Source of the DNA: Gemmatimonadota bacterium
Lineage (GTDB): Bacteria > Gemmatimonadota > Gemmatimonadetes > Palauibacterales > Palauibacteraceae
Length of the DNA: 62,859 nucleotides
Direction: 5' to 3'
Assembly: GCA_022826685.1 (NCBI GenBank)
Contig: JAJDUL010000019.1
Span: 1 to 62,859, forward strand
In this document: in pieces, positions 44,996 through 54,296 of the stretch
Layout of the letters: every line of letters starts with the position of its first letter
Position numbering within the stretch: position 1 is the stretch's first letter
Program-made: the position numbers and the translations under genes
Notes under the pieces: generated by a model
The model's database searches: none
Seen by the model: only the letters and a program-made list of their open reading frames with translations
What the model was told of the DNA's origin: nothing

Positions 44996-46432
44996 ATGGA
45001 ATTCATCACGGGACAGCACCTGCCTCGCAGGACCTTCATTCGAGGCGTCGGGGCCACGCTCGCCCTGCCGTTCCTCGATGCGATGGTTCCGGCGGGCCGT
45101 CTGTGGGGATCGACGAGCGCGAAGAGCCTGACGGAGGGGAAGGGGACCCGGCTCATCGCGATCGAGGAGGTGCACGGTCTCGCGGGGTGCAACCGCGAGC
45201 ACGGCGCGACGAAGTTCCTCTTCGCGCCGGAAAAGGCGGGGCGCGACTTCGAGATCATCGATGAGAGCGCGCTCGTCTCGCTGCGGCCGTACCGCGAGCA
45301 CCTGACGATCATCAGCAACACGGATGTGCGGAACGCCGAGGCGTTCACGCCGCCCGAGATCGGCGGGGACCACTTCCGCTCGAGCGCCGTGTTCCTCACG
45401 CAGGCGCACCCGAAGCAGACGCAGGGGTCCGACATCTTCTGCGGAACTTCGATGGATCAGATTTATGCGCAGCGCTTCGGCCAGGAGACGCCGATGCCGT
45501 CGATGCAGTTCTGCATCGAGAACCTCGACCAGGCGGGCGGCTGCACGTACAACTACTCGTGCGCCTACACCGACTCGCTGAGTTGGGCGTCGCCGACGGA
45601 ACCGCTGCCCATGATCCGCGATCCGCGGGTCGCCTTCGACCTTCTGTTCGGCGCCGGCGGCACCGAGGCGGAGCGGGCGGCGCGGCGGGCCACGCGGCGC
45701 AGCATCCTCGACTGGATTTCAGGCGAGATCTCCACCGTTCAGCGGACCCTCGGCGCGGAGGACGCGCGCCGCATGGACCAGTACCTGACGAACGTGCGCG
45801 AACTCGAGCGCCGGATTCAGATGGTCGAGGGGCGGAACTCGAGCGGCGAGGAGCGCGCGCTGCCGGAGGCGCCGGCCGGCGTTCCCGATTCGTTCACCGA
45901 GCACATGCAGATGCTGTTCGACATCCAGGTGCTCGCGCTCGAGACCGACATGACGCGCGTGGTCTCCTTCAAGACGGGGCGCGACGCGCAGAACCGCGTC
46001 TTCCCGGACAGCGAGTCCGACCGGCCCTTCCACCCGGCCTCCCACCACGGGAACCGGGAAGAGGCGGTGCTGGAGTTCAACAGGATCAACCAGTTCCGCG
46101 TCGGCCAGCTTCCGTACCTGATCGACAAGCTGAAGAACACGATGCACGGCGAGTCGAGCCTGCTCGACCAGAGCGTGGTGCTGTGGGGGTCGCCGATGGC
46201 CGATGCGAACCTGCACAACCACCGCCGGGCGCCGCTCTTCCTGCTCGGGCACGGCAACGGGATGCTCGAGGGCGACCTGCACATCAAGGCGCCGGACGGG
46301 ACGCCGATGGCGAACGCCATGCTGTCCGTCCTGCACGGCCTCGGCGTCGACGACATGCACGAGTTCGGCGACAGTACCGGCCCGATGTCGCTCAACCAGG
46401 CGGACCCGGTCGCGACGGACGCGGGAACCTGA
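44996..46432 (+). CDS. DUF1552 family Tat-exported protein
   Basis: A 478-residue DUF1552 protein. The N-terminus carries a Tat signal (PRRTFIRGVGATLALPFLD). Conserved blocks include GGDHFRSSAVFLTQAHPKQ, RRSILDWISGE and the C-terminal WGSPMADANLHNHRRAPLFL. DUF1552 regularly follows DUF1592 genes; the pair probably forms an exported complex of unknown role. An AGAGGGAGAAC site precedes the ATG. It starts 47 bases after the DUF1592 gene and 2 bases before the ankyrin gene. Confidence 0.9.
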   Translation: MEFITGQHLPRRTFIRGVGATLALPFLDAMVPAGRLWGSTSAKSLTEGKGTRLIAIEEVHGLAGCNREHGATKFLFAPEKAGRDFEIIDESALVSLRPYREHLTIISNTDVRNAEAFTPPEIGGDHFRSSAVFLTQAHPKQTQGSDIFCGTSMDQIYAQRFGQETPMPSMQFCIENLDQAGGCTYNYSCAYTDSLSWASPTEPLPMIRDPRVAFDLLFGAGGTEAERAARRATRRSILDWISGEISTVQRTLGAEDARRMDQYLTNVRELERRIQMVEGRNSSGEERALPEAPAGVPDSFTEHMQMLFDIQVLALETDMTRVVSFKTGRDAQNRVFPDSESDRPFHPASHHGNREEAVLEFNRINQFRVGQLPYLIDKLKNTMHGESSLLDQSVVLWGSPMADANLHNHRRAPLFLLGHGNGMLEGDLHIKAPDGTPMANAMLSVLHGLGVDDMHEFGDSTGPMSLNQADPVATDAGT

Positions 46433-46434
46433 TC

Positions 46435-48444
46435 GTGCGGGCAGACAGGCTCCGGCACGCGCTCGCGGTGCTCTGCGCGGCGGTCCTCGTTTCGGCGGGG
46501 GCGCCGCCTCATTCGCCGCCCGATTCGCCCGTCGCCGACGCCGCCATGCGCGGCGAAGTCGAGACGGTGCGGGAACTCCTGCGGGAGGGGCTGGACGTCA
46601 ACGCGGCGCAGGGAGACGGGATGACGGCCCTGCACTGGGCCGCCGACCGGGGCGACGCCGAACTCGCGGACATGCTCATCTACGCCGGAGCCGACGTGGC
46701 GGCCGTCACGCGGATCGGGCAGTACACGCCGCTCCACCTCGCGGCGCGCCGGGGCTCGGCGGAGATCCTGGGGAGCCTGGTCGCGGCGGGCTCGGACGCG
46801 ATGGCCCTGACCGCGAACAGCGGCGCCACGCCGCTCCATCTCGCCGCGGCGTCCGGAAACCCCGGCGCGATCCGCGTGCTGCTCGACGCGGGCGCAGATC
46901 CCGATGCGGTCGAGGCCGAGTGGGGCCAGACGCCCCTCACCTTCGCCGCCGCCGGCAACCGGGCCGACGCGATCCGCGTGCTGCTGGAGGGCGGTGCGGA
47001 CCCCGACATCACTTCGCTCGTCATCGACATCATCGAGCAGGAAAAGCTGGACCGTCTGGCGCGGCAGCGTGAGACCGAGGTGCTCCAGGCCTTCACCGGA
47101 GAGGGGGACGAGGCGCGCACGCCGACGCCCGGCGAGCTCCAGGCGGCCGTGCGGGCGGGACGCGAGATCTACGCGGAGGGCCTCCCCGAGGAAGAGGAGG
47201 AGGAAGAAGAGGACGAGAGCGACTTCAGTCGCCTCTTCCTGCCTCCGGTCGAGAAGATCGGCGGCCTGACGCCGCTCCTGCACGCGGTTCGGCAGGGGTA
47301 CGTGGAGTCGGCCCTCGCCCTCCTCGACGGAGGAGCGGACATCGACGTGGTGAGCGCGGCGGACGGGACGAGCCCGCTCGTGATGGCCGCGATCAACGGG
47401 CAGTTCGACCTGGTGCTGATGCTCCTCGAGCGCGGCGCGGATCCGAACATCGCGGCCGAGCTCAACGGCGTGTCGCCGCTGTGGGCCGTCATCAACGCCC
47501 GGTGGCAGCCGCGCACACGGTTCCCGCAGCCGCAGGAGCGCCCGCTCCAGAGCGCGAACTATCTGGAGGTGGCCCGCGCGCTGCTCGACGCGGGCGCGGA
47601 TCCCGACCACCGGATCACCCGGCACCCGTGGTACATGGTGTACACGGGCTGCGGCAACCGGAACTGCGGCCTCGTCGACACCAACGGCGCCACCGCTTTC
47701 TGGCGCGCCGCCTACGCGACGGACGTCGAGGCGATGAAGCTCCTCGTCGAGTACGGGGCCGACCCGAACATCCCGACCAAGGCGCCCCCCCGGCGCCAGC
47801 GGCTCTCCCCGGACGAGTTCCTGCGGCAGCAGGCGCTGAACGCGCTGCGCGACTCCTCCTACGCTGAACTTCCGCCGGAGGAGCGCCTCAAGCTGATCCA
47901 GGATGTCCGGGGCCAGCTGCCCGAGGAAGAGCAGAAGGAGTATCCCGACAAGGACCTCGAGAACCTCACCGAGGACACCCGAAAGGCGCTGGTGGAGGCC
48001 GCGGAAGCGGCGGACCGGGCGCGGGCGAACGCGCCGGACGCCTCGGGGCTGCCCCCGGTGCCCCCGGGCGGGCCGGGCGTGATGCCGATCCACGCGGCCT
48101 CCGGCGTGGGCTACGGCGAGGGGTTCGCGGGCAATGCACACCGCCACACGCCCGAGGGATGGATACCGGCCGTGAAGTACCTCGTCGAGGAACTCGGCGC
48201 AGACGTCAACGTCCGCGACCACAACGGCTACACGGCGCTGCACAACGCCGCCTCGCGCGGCGACGACGAGATGATCCTCTATCTCGTGGAGGTGGGGGGC
48301 GATGTCACCGTCGTCAGCCGCCGCGGCCAGACGACGGCCGACATGGCGAACGGTCCCGTGCAGCGCGTCTCGCCCTTCCCGGAGACCGTCGCCCTTCTCG
48401 AGAGCCTGGGCTCTCACAATAACAACAACTGCCTGACCTGCTAG
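46435..48444 (+). CDS. Exported ankyrin-repeat protein
   Basis: A 669-residue ankyrin-repeat protein. A signal-like N-terminus (ALAVLCAAVLVSAGAP) is followed by about nine ankyrin repeats (for example GMTALHWAADRGDAELADML and NGYTALHNAASRGDDEMIL). An acidic run (EEEEEEEED near residue 250) and a low-complexity segment divide the repeats. GTG start at 46435, 2 bases after the DUF1552 stop, so the genes are coupled. Ankyrin partners recur beside DUF1592/DUF1552 genes, suggesting a scaffold for that complex outside the cytoplasm. Confidence 0.88.
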   Translation: MRADRLRHALAVLCAAVLVSAGAPPHSPPDSPVADAAMRGEVETVRELLREGLDVNAAQGDGMTALHWAADRGDAELADMLIYAGADVAAVTRIGQYTPLHLAARRGSAEILGSLVAAGSDAMALTANSGATPLHLAAASGNPGAIRVLLDAGADPDAVEAEWGQTPLTFAAAGNRADAIRVLLEGGADPDITSLVIDIIEQEKLDRLARQRETEVLQAFTGEGDEARTPTPGELQAAVRAGREIYAEGLPEEEEEEEEDESDFSRLFLPPVEKIGGLTPLLHAVRQGYVESALALLDGGADIDVVSAADGTSPLVMAAINGQFDLVLMLLERGADPNIAAELNGVSPLWAVINARWQPRTRFPQPQERPLQSANYLEVARALLDAGADPDHRITRHPWYMVYTGCGNRNCGLVDTNGATAFWRAAYATDVEAMKLLVEYGADPNIPTKAPPRRQRLSPDEFLRQQALNALRDSSYAELPPEERLKLIQDVRGQLPEEEQKEYPDKDLENLTEDTRKALVEAAEAADRARANAPDASGLPPVPPGGPGVMPIHAASGVGYGEGFAGNAHRHTPEGWIPAVKYLVEELGADVNVRDHNGYTALHNAASRGDDEMILYLVEVGGDVTVVSRRGQTTADMANGPVQRVSPFPETVALLESLGSHNNNNCLTC

Positions 48445-48496
48445 GCGGGCGGGAACCACCACCAACCACAGACATTCGCAACCGACACGGAGAATC

Positions 48497-48817
48497 ATGG
48501 CAAAGTACATGTTCCGGACGAGCTACACGCAGTCGGGCCTCCAGGGCCTGATCGCCGAGGGAGGCACCGGCCGCCGCGAGGCGCTGAGACAGACCGTCGA
48601 AAGCGCGGGCGGCACGCTCGAGGGCTTCTACTACGCCTTCGGCGACGATGATCTCCTCCTGATCGCCGACCTTCCCGACGCAACCGCCGCCACGACGCTC
48701 TCGCTGAACATCGCGGCCGCCGGGGCCCTCACGGTTTCGGTGACGGTGCTGATCGACCCCGAGACCGTCGACGAGGCCGTCGCCCGCGGCGTCTCCTACC
48801 GCCCCCCGGGAGCCTGA
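48497..48817 (+). CDS. GYD domain protein
   Basis: A 106-residue protein of the GYD family (ferredoxin-like fold, function unknown). It begins MAKYMFRTSYTQSGLQGL and has the family's FYYAFGDDDLLLIADLPD centre. The ATG has CGGAGAATC. It follows the ankyrin gene by 52 bases and may share its transcript. No signal peptide. Confidence 0.85.
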   Translation: MAKYMFRTSYTQSGLQGLIAEGGTGRREALRQTVESAGGTLEGFYYAFGDDDLLLIADLPDATAATTLSLNIAAAGALTVSVTVLIDPETVDEAVARGVSYRPPGA

Positions 48818-48842
48818 GCCGGCGGCTCGCTGCCGCGGCGAC

Positions 48843-48960
48843 CTTGTCCTGACCGGTCCGATTCCGCCCGAGTCGGGCCAGCCGGCGAATCTCGAATTGC
48901 TGAGCCTGACGAGCCATCGTGCCCGGTGGCCCAGCAGTATCTGCGTCGTCAACAGCGGAC
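48843..48960 (+). pseudogene. Relic of a plant-type leucine-rich repeat
   Basis: Between the GYD gene and the TRAP permease, one plus-strand frame reads LTGPIPPESGQPANLELLSL and continues, with no start codon, cap or signal. This is the same repeat consensus (LTGPIPPELGxLxxLxxLxL) as in the two LRR-protease lipoproteins 30-40 kb away. It then degenerates. It is best read as a fragment of a former or copied LRR gene, without function of its own. Confidence 0.6.
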
Positions 48961-48967
48961 TCGACGG

Positions 48968-50827
48968 CTACGTGCGAGTGGATTTCTTCCGGGCGTGGAG
49001 GGCGAACACGGCCGCGCCGAGCAGCACTCCGGCGATCCGCACCGGGTCGTTCGGGACCAGGATGAGGGCTCCGGCCACGGCGAACAGGGCGCGCTCGGCG
49101 GCGCTGCACATGGCCACCGCGAAGCCCTCGATCGCGTATGCGACGGCCGACACGAGCGCGACCGTGCAGACGATGGCGAAGGCGAAGTCCGTCACGGCGG
49201 TGCCCTCCACGAGGATCAGCGCCGAATAGGCCATCATCGCGGGCACGATGAAGAAGCCGAGGGAGAGCTTCACGGCCTGGGTCGCCGTCCGCATGGGCGC
49301 CGAGCCCGCGACCCCCGCCCCGGCGAAGGCGGCGAGCGCGATCGGCGGCGTCACGTTCGATGTCTGCGAGAGCCAGAAGATGATCATGTGCGCAACGAGG
49401 AGTGAGAGCCCGAGGCCCTCCAGCGCCGGCGCCGCCATGACCGAGATCACGATGTAGGCCGCCGTCACCGGGAGTCCCATCCCGAGGACGAGCGCCGCGA
49501 TCGCGATGAAGATGAGCGCGAGCCAGAGCAGCCCGCCCGCCGCCTGCACGACCGACTCCGTGAACTGGAGGCCGATCCCCGTCTGTCCGATGACGCCCAC
49601 GACGATCCCGGCCGTCGCGCACGCGAGCGAGATCGGCAGCGCCAGGACGGCTCCCGTCCGCAGCCCCTCGAGGATCGTGCGCCACCCGACCCGCGTCCTT
49701 TTCCGCGCCATCCCGGTGAGGACGACGGCGAGGCAGCCCACCGCCCCCACCATCGGCGGCGAGTAGTTGAGGAGGAGGAGCGCGACCACGAGCCCGAGCG
49801 GAAGGAGGAAGTGGACGCCCTCGCGCAGCGTGCGCCGGACCGGCGGCGGGTTCTTCATCCCGCGCAGGCCCAGTTTCAGGGCCATGAGGTGGACGAAGAG
49901 GAGCGTGCACCCGAAGTAGAGAATCGCGGGGGCGATGGAGAGCGCGACGATCTCCCGGTACGGCGTGTTCGTGAAGTCCGCCATGATGAACGCGCCGGCG
50001 CCCATGATCGGCGGCATGATCTGGCCCCCGGTGGAGGCGGCCGCCTCGATCCCGCCCGCCTGATCGGGCCGGTAGCCGAGCTTCTTCATCATCGGGATCG
50101 TGAGCGCGCCCGTCGTCACCGTGTTCGCGATCGCCGAGCCCGAGATCGACCCCATGGCCGCCGACGCGATGACGCTCGCCTTGGCCGGCCCGCCCCGGAA
50201 GCGACCCGCGGCGGCGAAGGCGAGGTCGATGAAGAAGCGTCCCGCCCCCGTCACCTCGAGGAACGCGCCGAAGAGGACGAAGATGAACACCGTCCCGGCC
50301 GCGATCCCCAGCGGCGTCCCGAACAGCCCCGCCCCCGTGAAGATCTGGAAGCGCAGGATCCGCTCGAGCGTGAAGCCCCGGTTCGCGATCACGTCCGGCA
50401 GCAGGTCTCCGAACCCCGCGTAGAGGAGGAAGACGAGGCCCACGGCGACCATCACCCATCCCACGGCGCGGCGCGTCGCCTCGAAGAGGAGGATGACGAA
50501 CACCAGACCCGCGATCAGGTCGTGCGTCGTGAGCCCGTACAGGATGTGGTCGACCCCGCGGTAGTCGAAACCCACGATGACCCACCCGCAGTAGAGGGCG
50601 GCGAGCGCCAGCGCGGCGTCGAGCCACAGGCTCCAGCGGGGCGCGGGGCCCTCTCCCGTCCACGAGGGCCTGGCGAGGAAGGTGAGGACGACGACCCAGG
50701 CGAGGTGGATCGGCCGTCCCAGCGTGGCCGAGAGCGTGCCGGTCGTGCTCTGCCAGAGCTGGAAGAGGGAGAGTCCGACCGCGAGGCCGAGGATCATGCG
50801 CCGCCACGGCGGCCGCGGGGTCGTCAA
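48968..50827 (-). CDS. TRAP transporter fused permease (4TM-12TM)
   Basis: A 619-residue fused TRAP permease with small (DctQ-like) and large (DctM-like) parts in one chain, the form paired with TAXI-type binding proteins. Around 16 membrane helices are visible, with GAFLEVTGAGRFFIDLAF and GSISGSAIANTVTTGALTI in the large domain. It uses ion gradients to import organic acids or similar ligands. TTG 50827 overlaps the stop of the binding-protein gene (TTGA); ATG 50797 is an internal alternative. Confidence 0.9.
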   Translation of the reverse strand: MTTPRPPWRRMILGLAVGLSLFQLWQSTTGTLSATLGRPIHLAWVVVLTFLARPSWTGEGPAPRWSLWLDAALALAALYCGWVIVGFDYRGVDHILYGLTTHDLIAGLVFVILLFEATRRAVGWVMVAVGLVFLLYAGFGDLLPDVIANRGFTLERILRFQIFTGAGLFGTPLGIAAGTVFIFVLFGAFLEVTGAGRFFIDLAFAAAGRFRGGPAKASVIASAAMGSISGSAIANTVTTGALTIPMMKKLGYRPDQAGGIEAAASTGGQIMPPIMGAGAFIMADFTNTPYREIVALSIAPAILYFGCTLLFVHLMALKLGLRGMKNPPPVRRTLREGVHFLLPLGLVVALLLLNYSPPMVGAVGCLAVVLTGMARKRTRVGWRTILEGLRTGAVLALPISLACATAGIVVGVIGQTGIGLQFTESVVQAAGGLLWLALIFIAIAALVLGMGLPVTAAYIVISVMAAPALEGLGLSLLVAHMIIFWLSQTSNVTPPIALAAFAGAGVAGSAPMRTATQAVKLSLGFFIVPAMMAYSALILVEGTAVTDFAFAIVCTVALVSAVAYAIEGFAVAMCSAAERALFAVAGALILVPNDPVRIAGVLLGAAVFALHARKKSTRT

Positions 50828-51792
50828 CGCGCCGCGGGCTCCAGGACTTCGTCGAAGTAGCGCCGGGCGCCGGGGTGGAGCGGGAAGTCGCCTACGTCGC
50901 GCGCCGAGGGCGGCGTGATGAAGCTCGCGACGCTGGAGATGTTCGCGAGATCTTCGCGGCGTTCGAGCATCGTGCGCGTGAGGTCGTAGGCGAGGCCGTC
51001 GTCCATCGTGTCCAGCACGACGAGCAGGTTCCACAGGGTCGGCGTGAGCACCGGCTCGTCCACGCCCCGGTACACGCCGGGCGGCATCACGAACCCGGAG
51101 TAGGCCGGCTCCGCGCGCACGATCGTTGCGATTTCATCCTCCGAGAAGGGGACGAGGACCATGTCCCGCGAGACGCCGATCTCGACCACGGCGGGCATCC
51201 CCACGCCGCCCGCAATGAACCCGGCGTCGAGCGTCCCGTCCTTGAGCCCGTTCGACATCTGCGCGTAGTTGAGCTGCCGGACGGTGAAGTCGGACTCCCC
51301 GATCCCCATCGCCTCGAGCACGTTCCAGGCGGTGACCGCGTTCCCCGACCCCGGCGGGCCGATCGACACGCGGCGTCCGCGGAGATCCTGCACGGATTCG
51401 ATCCCCGTGCTCCGGATCGTCACGAGGTGCACGACGTTGGGATAGAGTTTCCCGAGGGAGGCGAGCGGCATGGGCTCCGGGAAGCGCCCGCTGCCGGCCA
51501 GCGCGGCGGCGAGCGCGTCCGCCTGCGTGAAGCCGACCTCGCTCTCGCCCTTGGCCACCTGGATGAGGTTCGTCACGGAGCCGGCGGTCGTCTCCGCCTT
51601 CATGTTCACGCCGTCGACATGGCGCGACCAGATGGAGGCGAGCCCTCCGCCGAGCGGGTAGTACAGCCCGTTCGTGTTCCCCGTCGCGATCGAGAGCGTC
51701 TGCTGCCCCTCGCCCCCGCACGCCGCGGCGCCGAGTGCGACCACGACCCCGGCCAGCGCCGCGCGCGCGGACCGTCGTCCCTTGGAGGTCAT
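50824..51792 (-). CDS. TAXI family TRAP solute-binding lipoprotein
   Basis: A 322-residue TAXI (TRAP-associated extracytoplasmic immunogenic) binding protein. Lipobox ALGAAAC is followed by IATGNTNGLYYPLGGGLA and conserved QVAKGESEVGFTQADAL, then GRRVSIGPPGSGNA. It captures the ligand for the fused permease encoded next. The ATG (51792) follows GAGGTTCGTG and overlaps the symporter stop by one base (TGATG). The ligand class is not predictable from sequence. Confidence 0.92.
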   Translation of the reverse strand: MTSKGRRSARAALAGVVVALGAAACGGEGQQTLSIATGNTNGLYYPLGGGLASIWSRHVDGVNMKAETTAGSVTNLIQVAKGESEVGFTQADALAAALAGSGRFPEPMPLASLGKLYPNVVHLVTIRSTGIESVQDLRGRRVSIGPPGSGNAVTAWNVLEAMGIGESDFTVRQLNYAQMSNGLKDGTLDAGFIAGGVGMPAVVEIGVSRDMVLVPFSEDEIATIVRAEPAYSGFVMPPGVYRGVDEPVLTPTLWNLLVVLDTMDDGLAYDLTRTMLERREDLANISSVASFITPPSARDVGDFPLHPGARRYFDEVLEPAAR

Positions 51793-53192
51793 CACGAACC
51801 TCTTCGGCGAGTGCGGATCAGGGCGACAAGGGCGAAGGTGGCGGCGGAGACGATGAGACCGATGAGCGTCCGGTCGAGGAGGACCGGTGCATCGGCGGGG
51901 GCGAAGATCCGTACGGCCGCGAGCGCCGCGAGGCCGGCCCCGATGGCGGCCAAGGCCTCCGGGACGCCGGCGCGACGCGAGTGCAGTCCGGCGGCCACCG
52001 GCACGAACAGGCTCACGCTCAGGATCGAATAGAAGATCGTGAGCGAGGCGATCACGCTCTCCAGCCAGAGGGCGAGCAGCACGCCGAGGGTCCCGCCGAC
52101 GATGGCCGCGATGCGCGCGACGCGCAGCACGTCCCGGTCGGGGGCCTCCGGTCTCAGGAAACCCTTGTAGAGATCCTTCGAGAGAGAGGTCGAGAGCATG
52201 AAGAGCCCGGCGTCGGCCGAACTCACCTCGGCGGAGAAAACGGCGGCGAGACCGAGCAGCCCCAGCGCCGGTGGCAGCGCCGTGGCGAGGAGCATGGGCA
52301 GCGCCTGCTCGCGGCTCGCGAGCGCGGGGTCGTAAACGCGGGCGATCATGCCGAGCAGCGTCGGCGCGAAGGCGAACAGCACGAGCGCGACGCCGGCCGC
52401 GAGGAGGCCGATCCGGATCGCCCGGGGGCCCGTCGCCCCGTAGACCTTCTGCACCAGCCCCGGGGAGATGATGAAGGCGGGCGCGAGGAGGGCGATGTAG
52501 ACCCAGCCGGACCCGCCTCCCTGCCACAGGTTCAGGTAGTCCGGCGAGGTGCGCGCGGCGGCGGCCTCGACGGCGGCCCAGCCGCCGATGTCGGAGAGCG
52601 CCCACGGGATCGCGATCGCGAATCCGGCGAGCAGCACGACGAGCTGGACGAGGTTGACCCAGGCCGACGCCACGAGACCGCCGGCGCTGAAGTAGACGAT
52701 GACGACGATCCCGCCCAGGAGCGCGCCGATCCAGCGCGGCGTGCCGGCGACGACGGAGACGATCTCGGCCATGGCGATGAGCTGCCCGGACACGATCGTG
52801 AGCGTGGCGAACCAGAGCAGGACGGCGATGAGCAGCCGGACGGAGCGGCCGTAGCGCAGGTCCAGGTAGTCGCCCATCGTGAGGAGCCCGTGGCGCGCGG
52901 CGACCTTCCAGATGCGCGGCCCGATCCAGAGGGCGAGCAGGATCGTCCCGATGCCGGCCGAGCCGACCCACCACCACGCGCTGAGCCCGTCGCGGTAGCC
53001 GAGCCCTGCCGCGCCCACCGTCGTGCCCGCCCCGAGGTTCGCCGCCAGCACCGTGGCGAAGAGCAGAACCGGCCCGAGCTTCCGGTCCGCGACAAAAAAG
53101 CTCCCCGCCCTGCCAACCCGGCGCCCGATCCACGCCCCCAGCGCCACGAGCCCCGCAGCGTACGCGAGGAGCACCCAGAGAGCGGCGGTCAC
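51792..53192 (-). CDS. Sodium:solute symporter
   Basis: A 466-residue SSS-family transporter with about 13 membrane helices (LGAGTTVGAAGLGYRDG, SGQLIAMAEIV, FSAEVSSADAGLFMLSTS). It takes up a sugar, organic acid, amino acid or other solute with sodium. GTG 53192 overlaps the peptidase stop (GTGA) and has CGGGGGG upstream. Placed between a P1 peptidase and a TRAP system, it probably imports a peptide-derived product. Confidence 0.9.
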   Translation of the reverse strand: MTAALWVLLAYAAGLVALGAWIGRRVGRAGSFFVADRKLGPVLLFATVLAANLGAGTTVGAAGLGYRDGLSAWWWVGSAGIGTILLALWIGPRIWKVAARHGLLTMGDYLDLRYGRSVRLLIAVLLWFATLTIVSGQLIAMAEIVSVVAGTPRWIGALLGGIVVIVYFSAGGLVASAWVNLVQLVVLLAGFAIAIPWALSDIGGWAAVEAAAARTSPDYLNLWQGGGSGWVYIALLAPAFIISPGLVQKVYGATGPRAIRIGLLAAGVALVLFAFAPTLLGMIARVYDPALASREQALPMLLATALPPALGLLGLAAVFSAEVSSADAGLFMLSTSLSKDLYKGFLRPEAPDRDVLRVARIAAIVGGTLGVLLALWLESVIASLTIFYSILSVSLFVPVAAGLHSRRAGVPEALAAIGAGLAALAAVRIFAPADAPVLLDRTLIGLIVSAATFALVALIRTRRRGS

Positions 53193-54283
53193 CCCCCCGT
53201 GCCCGTGATATCCGTGACGGAGGGGAGGCCGGGGAGGCCGGTGGCGGCGCGGACAGCGCGCAGGATCGCCTCGGCGACCATGTCCGCGGCGAGCGCGCCG
53301 ATCCGCGCCAGGCCCGCGTCGTCCGTGTACTTTCCGGTGGCGAGGCCGAACAGCGTGTCGCCGTCGCTCGGGGTGTGGGCCGGGTAGACGGCGCGGGCGA
53401 GTCCGTCGTGCGCCATCTGCGCGACCTTCGTGATCTCGGCCTTCGTGAGCGTCGCGTTCGTCGCCACGACGCCGATCGTCGTGTTCTCGACGGAGGCGTC
53501 GTCGCCCGGCACGTCGTCCGGGGGCCGCACCTCGCCGTCCCGCAGCAGCGCGCGGGCGTCCGCGAAACCCGTCCCGTCCTCGGTGCGGACGCCGGCGACG
53601 ACCTCGCCCGTGGCCGGATCGATCACGTCGCCGACGGCGTTGACCGCCACGACCGCGGCCACCGTGAGACCGTTTTCGAGGGTGATCGAGGCGGTGCCGA
53701 TCCCGCCCTTCATCGCGCGGCCGCGGCCGCGGAGCTTCCCCACGGTCGCCCCGGCGCCCGCGCCCACACTGCCCTCGGCGGGCGGCGCCGCGCTGGCGGC
53801 CCGGGCTGCCTCGTAGCCGCACTCCGGCCCCGGACGGGCGGACCCTCCGCCGATGCCGAGGTCGAACAGGATCGCCCCCGCGACGATCGGGACGACGTGA
53901 TCCCCGGCCCGGTACCCGATCCCGCGCTCCTCGAGATACCGGACCACGCCCGACGCCGCGTCGAGTCCGAACGCGCTCCCGCCCGAGAGCACGATGGCGT
54001 GGGCTTCCTGCACGCTGTTCACCGGATCGAGGAGGGCAATCTCACGCGTTCCCGGCGCTCCGCCCCGCACGTCGACGCCGGCCACGGCGCCGTCCTCGGC
54101 GAGGACGACGGTACAGCCCGTGGGCCGCTCCTCCAGCGTGAAGTGCCCCAGCGTGAGCCCCTCGACCGCCGTGATGCCGTCCCCCGCCGAATCCGATGTC
54201 TCCTGCGCCACACACCCTCCCGCCGCGAGAAATCCGCCGAACGCCCCCGCCGCCGCAAGCACGACGCCCCGCGCAACGTACAT
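53189..54283 (-). CDS. P1 family (DmpA-like) peptidase, exported
   Basis: A 364-residue Ntn-type self-cleaving aminopeptidase of the DmpA/P1 family. The signal sequence ends near GGCVAQ. The N-terminal chain has GAPGTREIALLDP and VLSGGSAFGLDAASGVV. The autocleavage site is in VENTTIGVVATNATL, where a threonine would become the new N-terminal nucleophile. Such enzymes release D- or beta-amino acids or amides. ATG 54283 was chosen over the GTG at 54286. Its stop overlaps the symporter start, so release and uptake look coupled. Confidence 0.9.
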   Translation of the reverse strand: MYVARGVVLAAAGAFGGFLAAGGCVAQETSDSAGDGITAVEGLTLGHFTLEERPTGCTVVLAEDGAVAGVDVRGGAPGTREIALLDPVNSVQEAHAIVLSGGSAFGLDAASGVVRYLEERGIGYRAGDHVVPIVAGAILFDLGIGGGSARPGPECGYEAARAASAAPPAEGSVGAGAGATVGKLRGRGRAMKGGIGTASITLENGLTVAAVVAVNAVGDVIDPATGEVVAGVRTEDGTGFADARALLRDGEVRPPDDVPGDDASVENTTIGVVATNATLTKAEITKVAQMAHDGLARAVYPAHTPSDGDTLFGLATGKYTDDAGLARIGALAADMVAEAILRAVRAATGLPGLPSVTDITGTGG

Positions 54284-54296
54284 CACCCGTTTCCCC

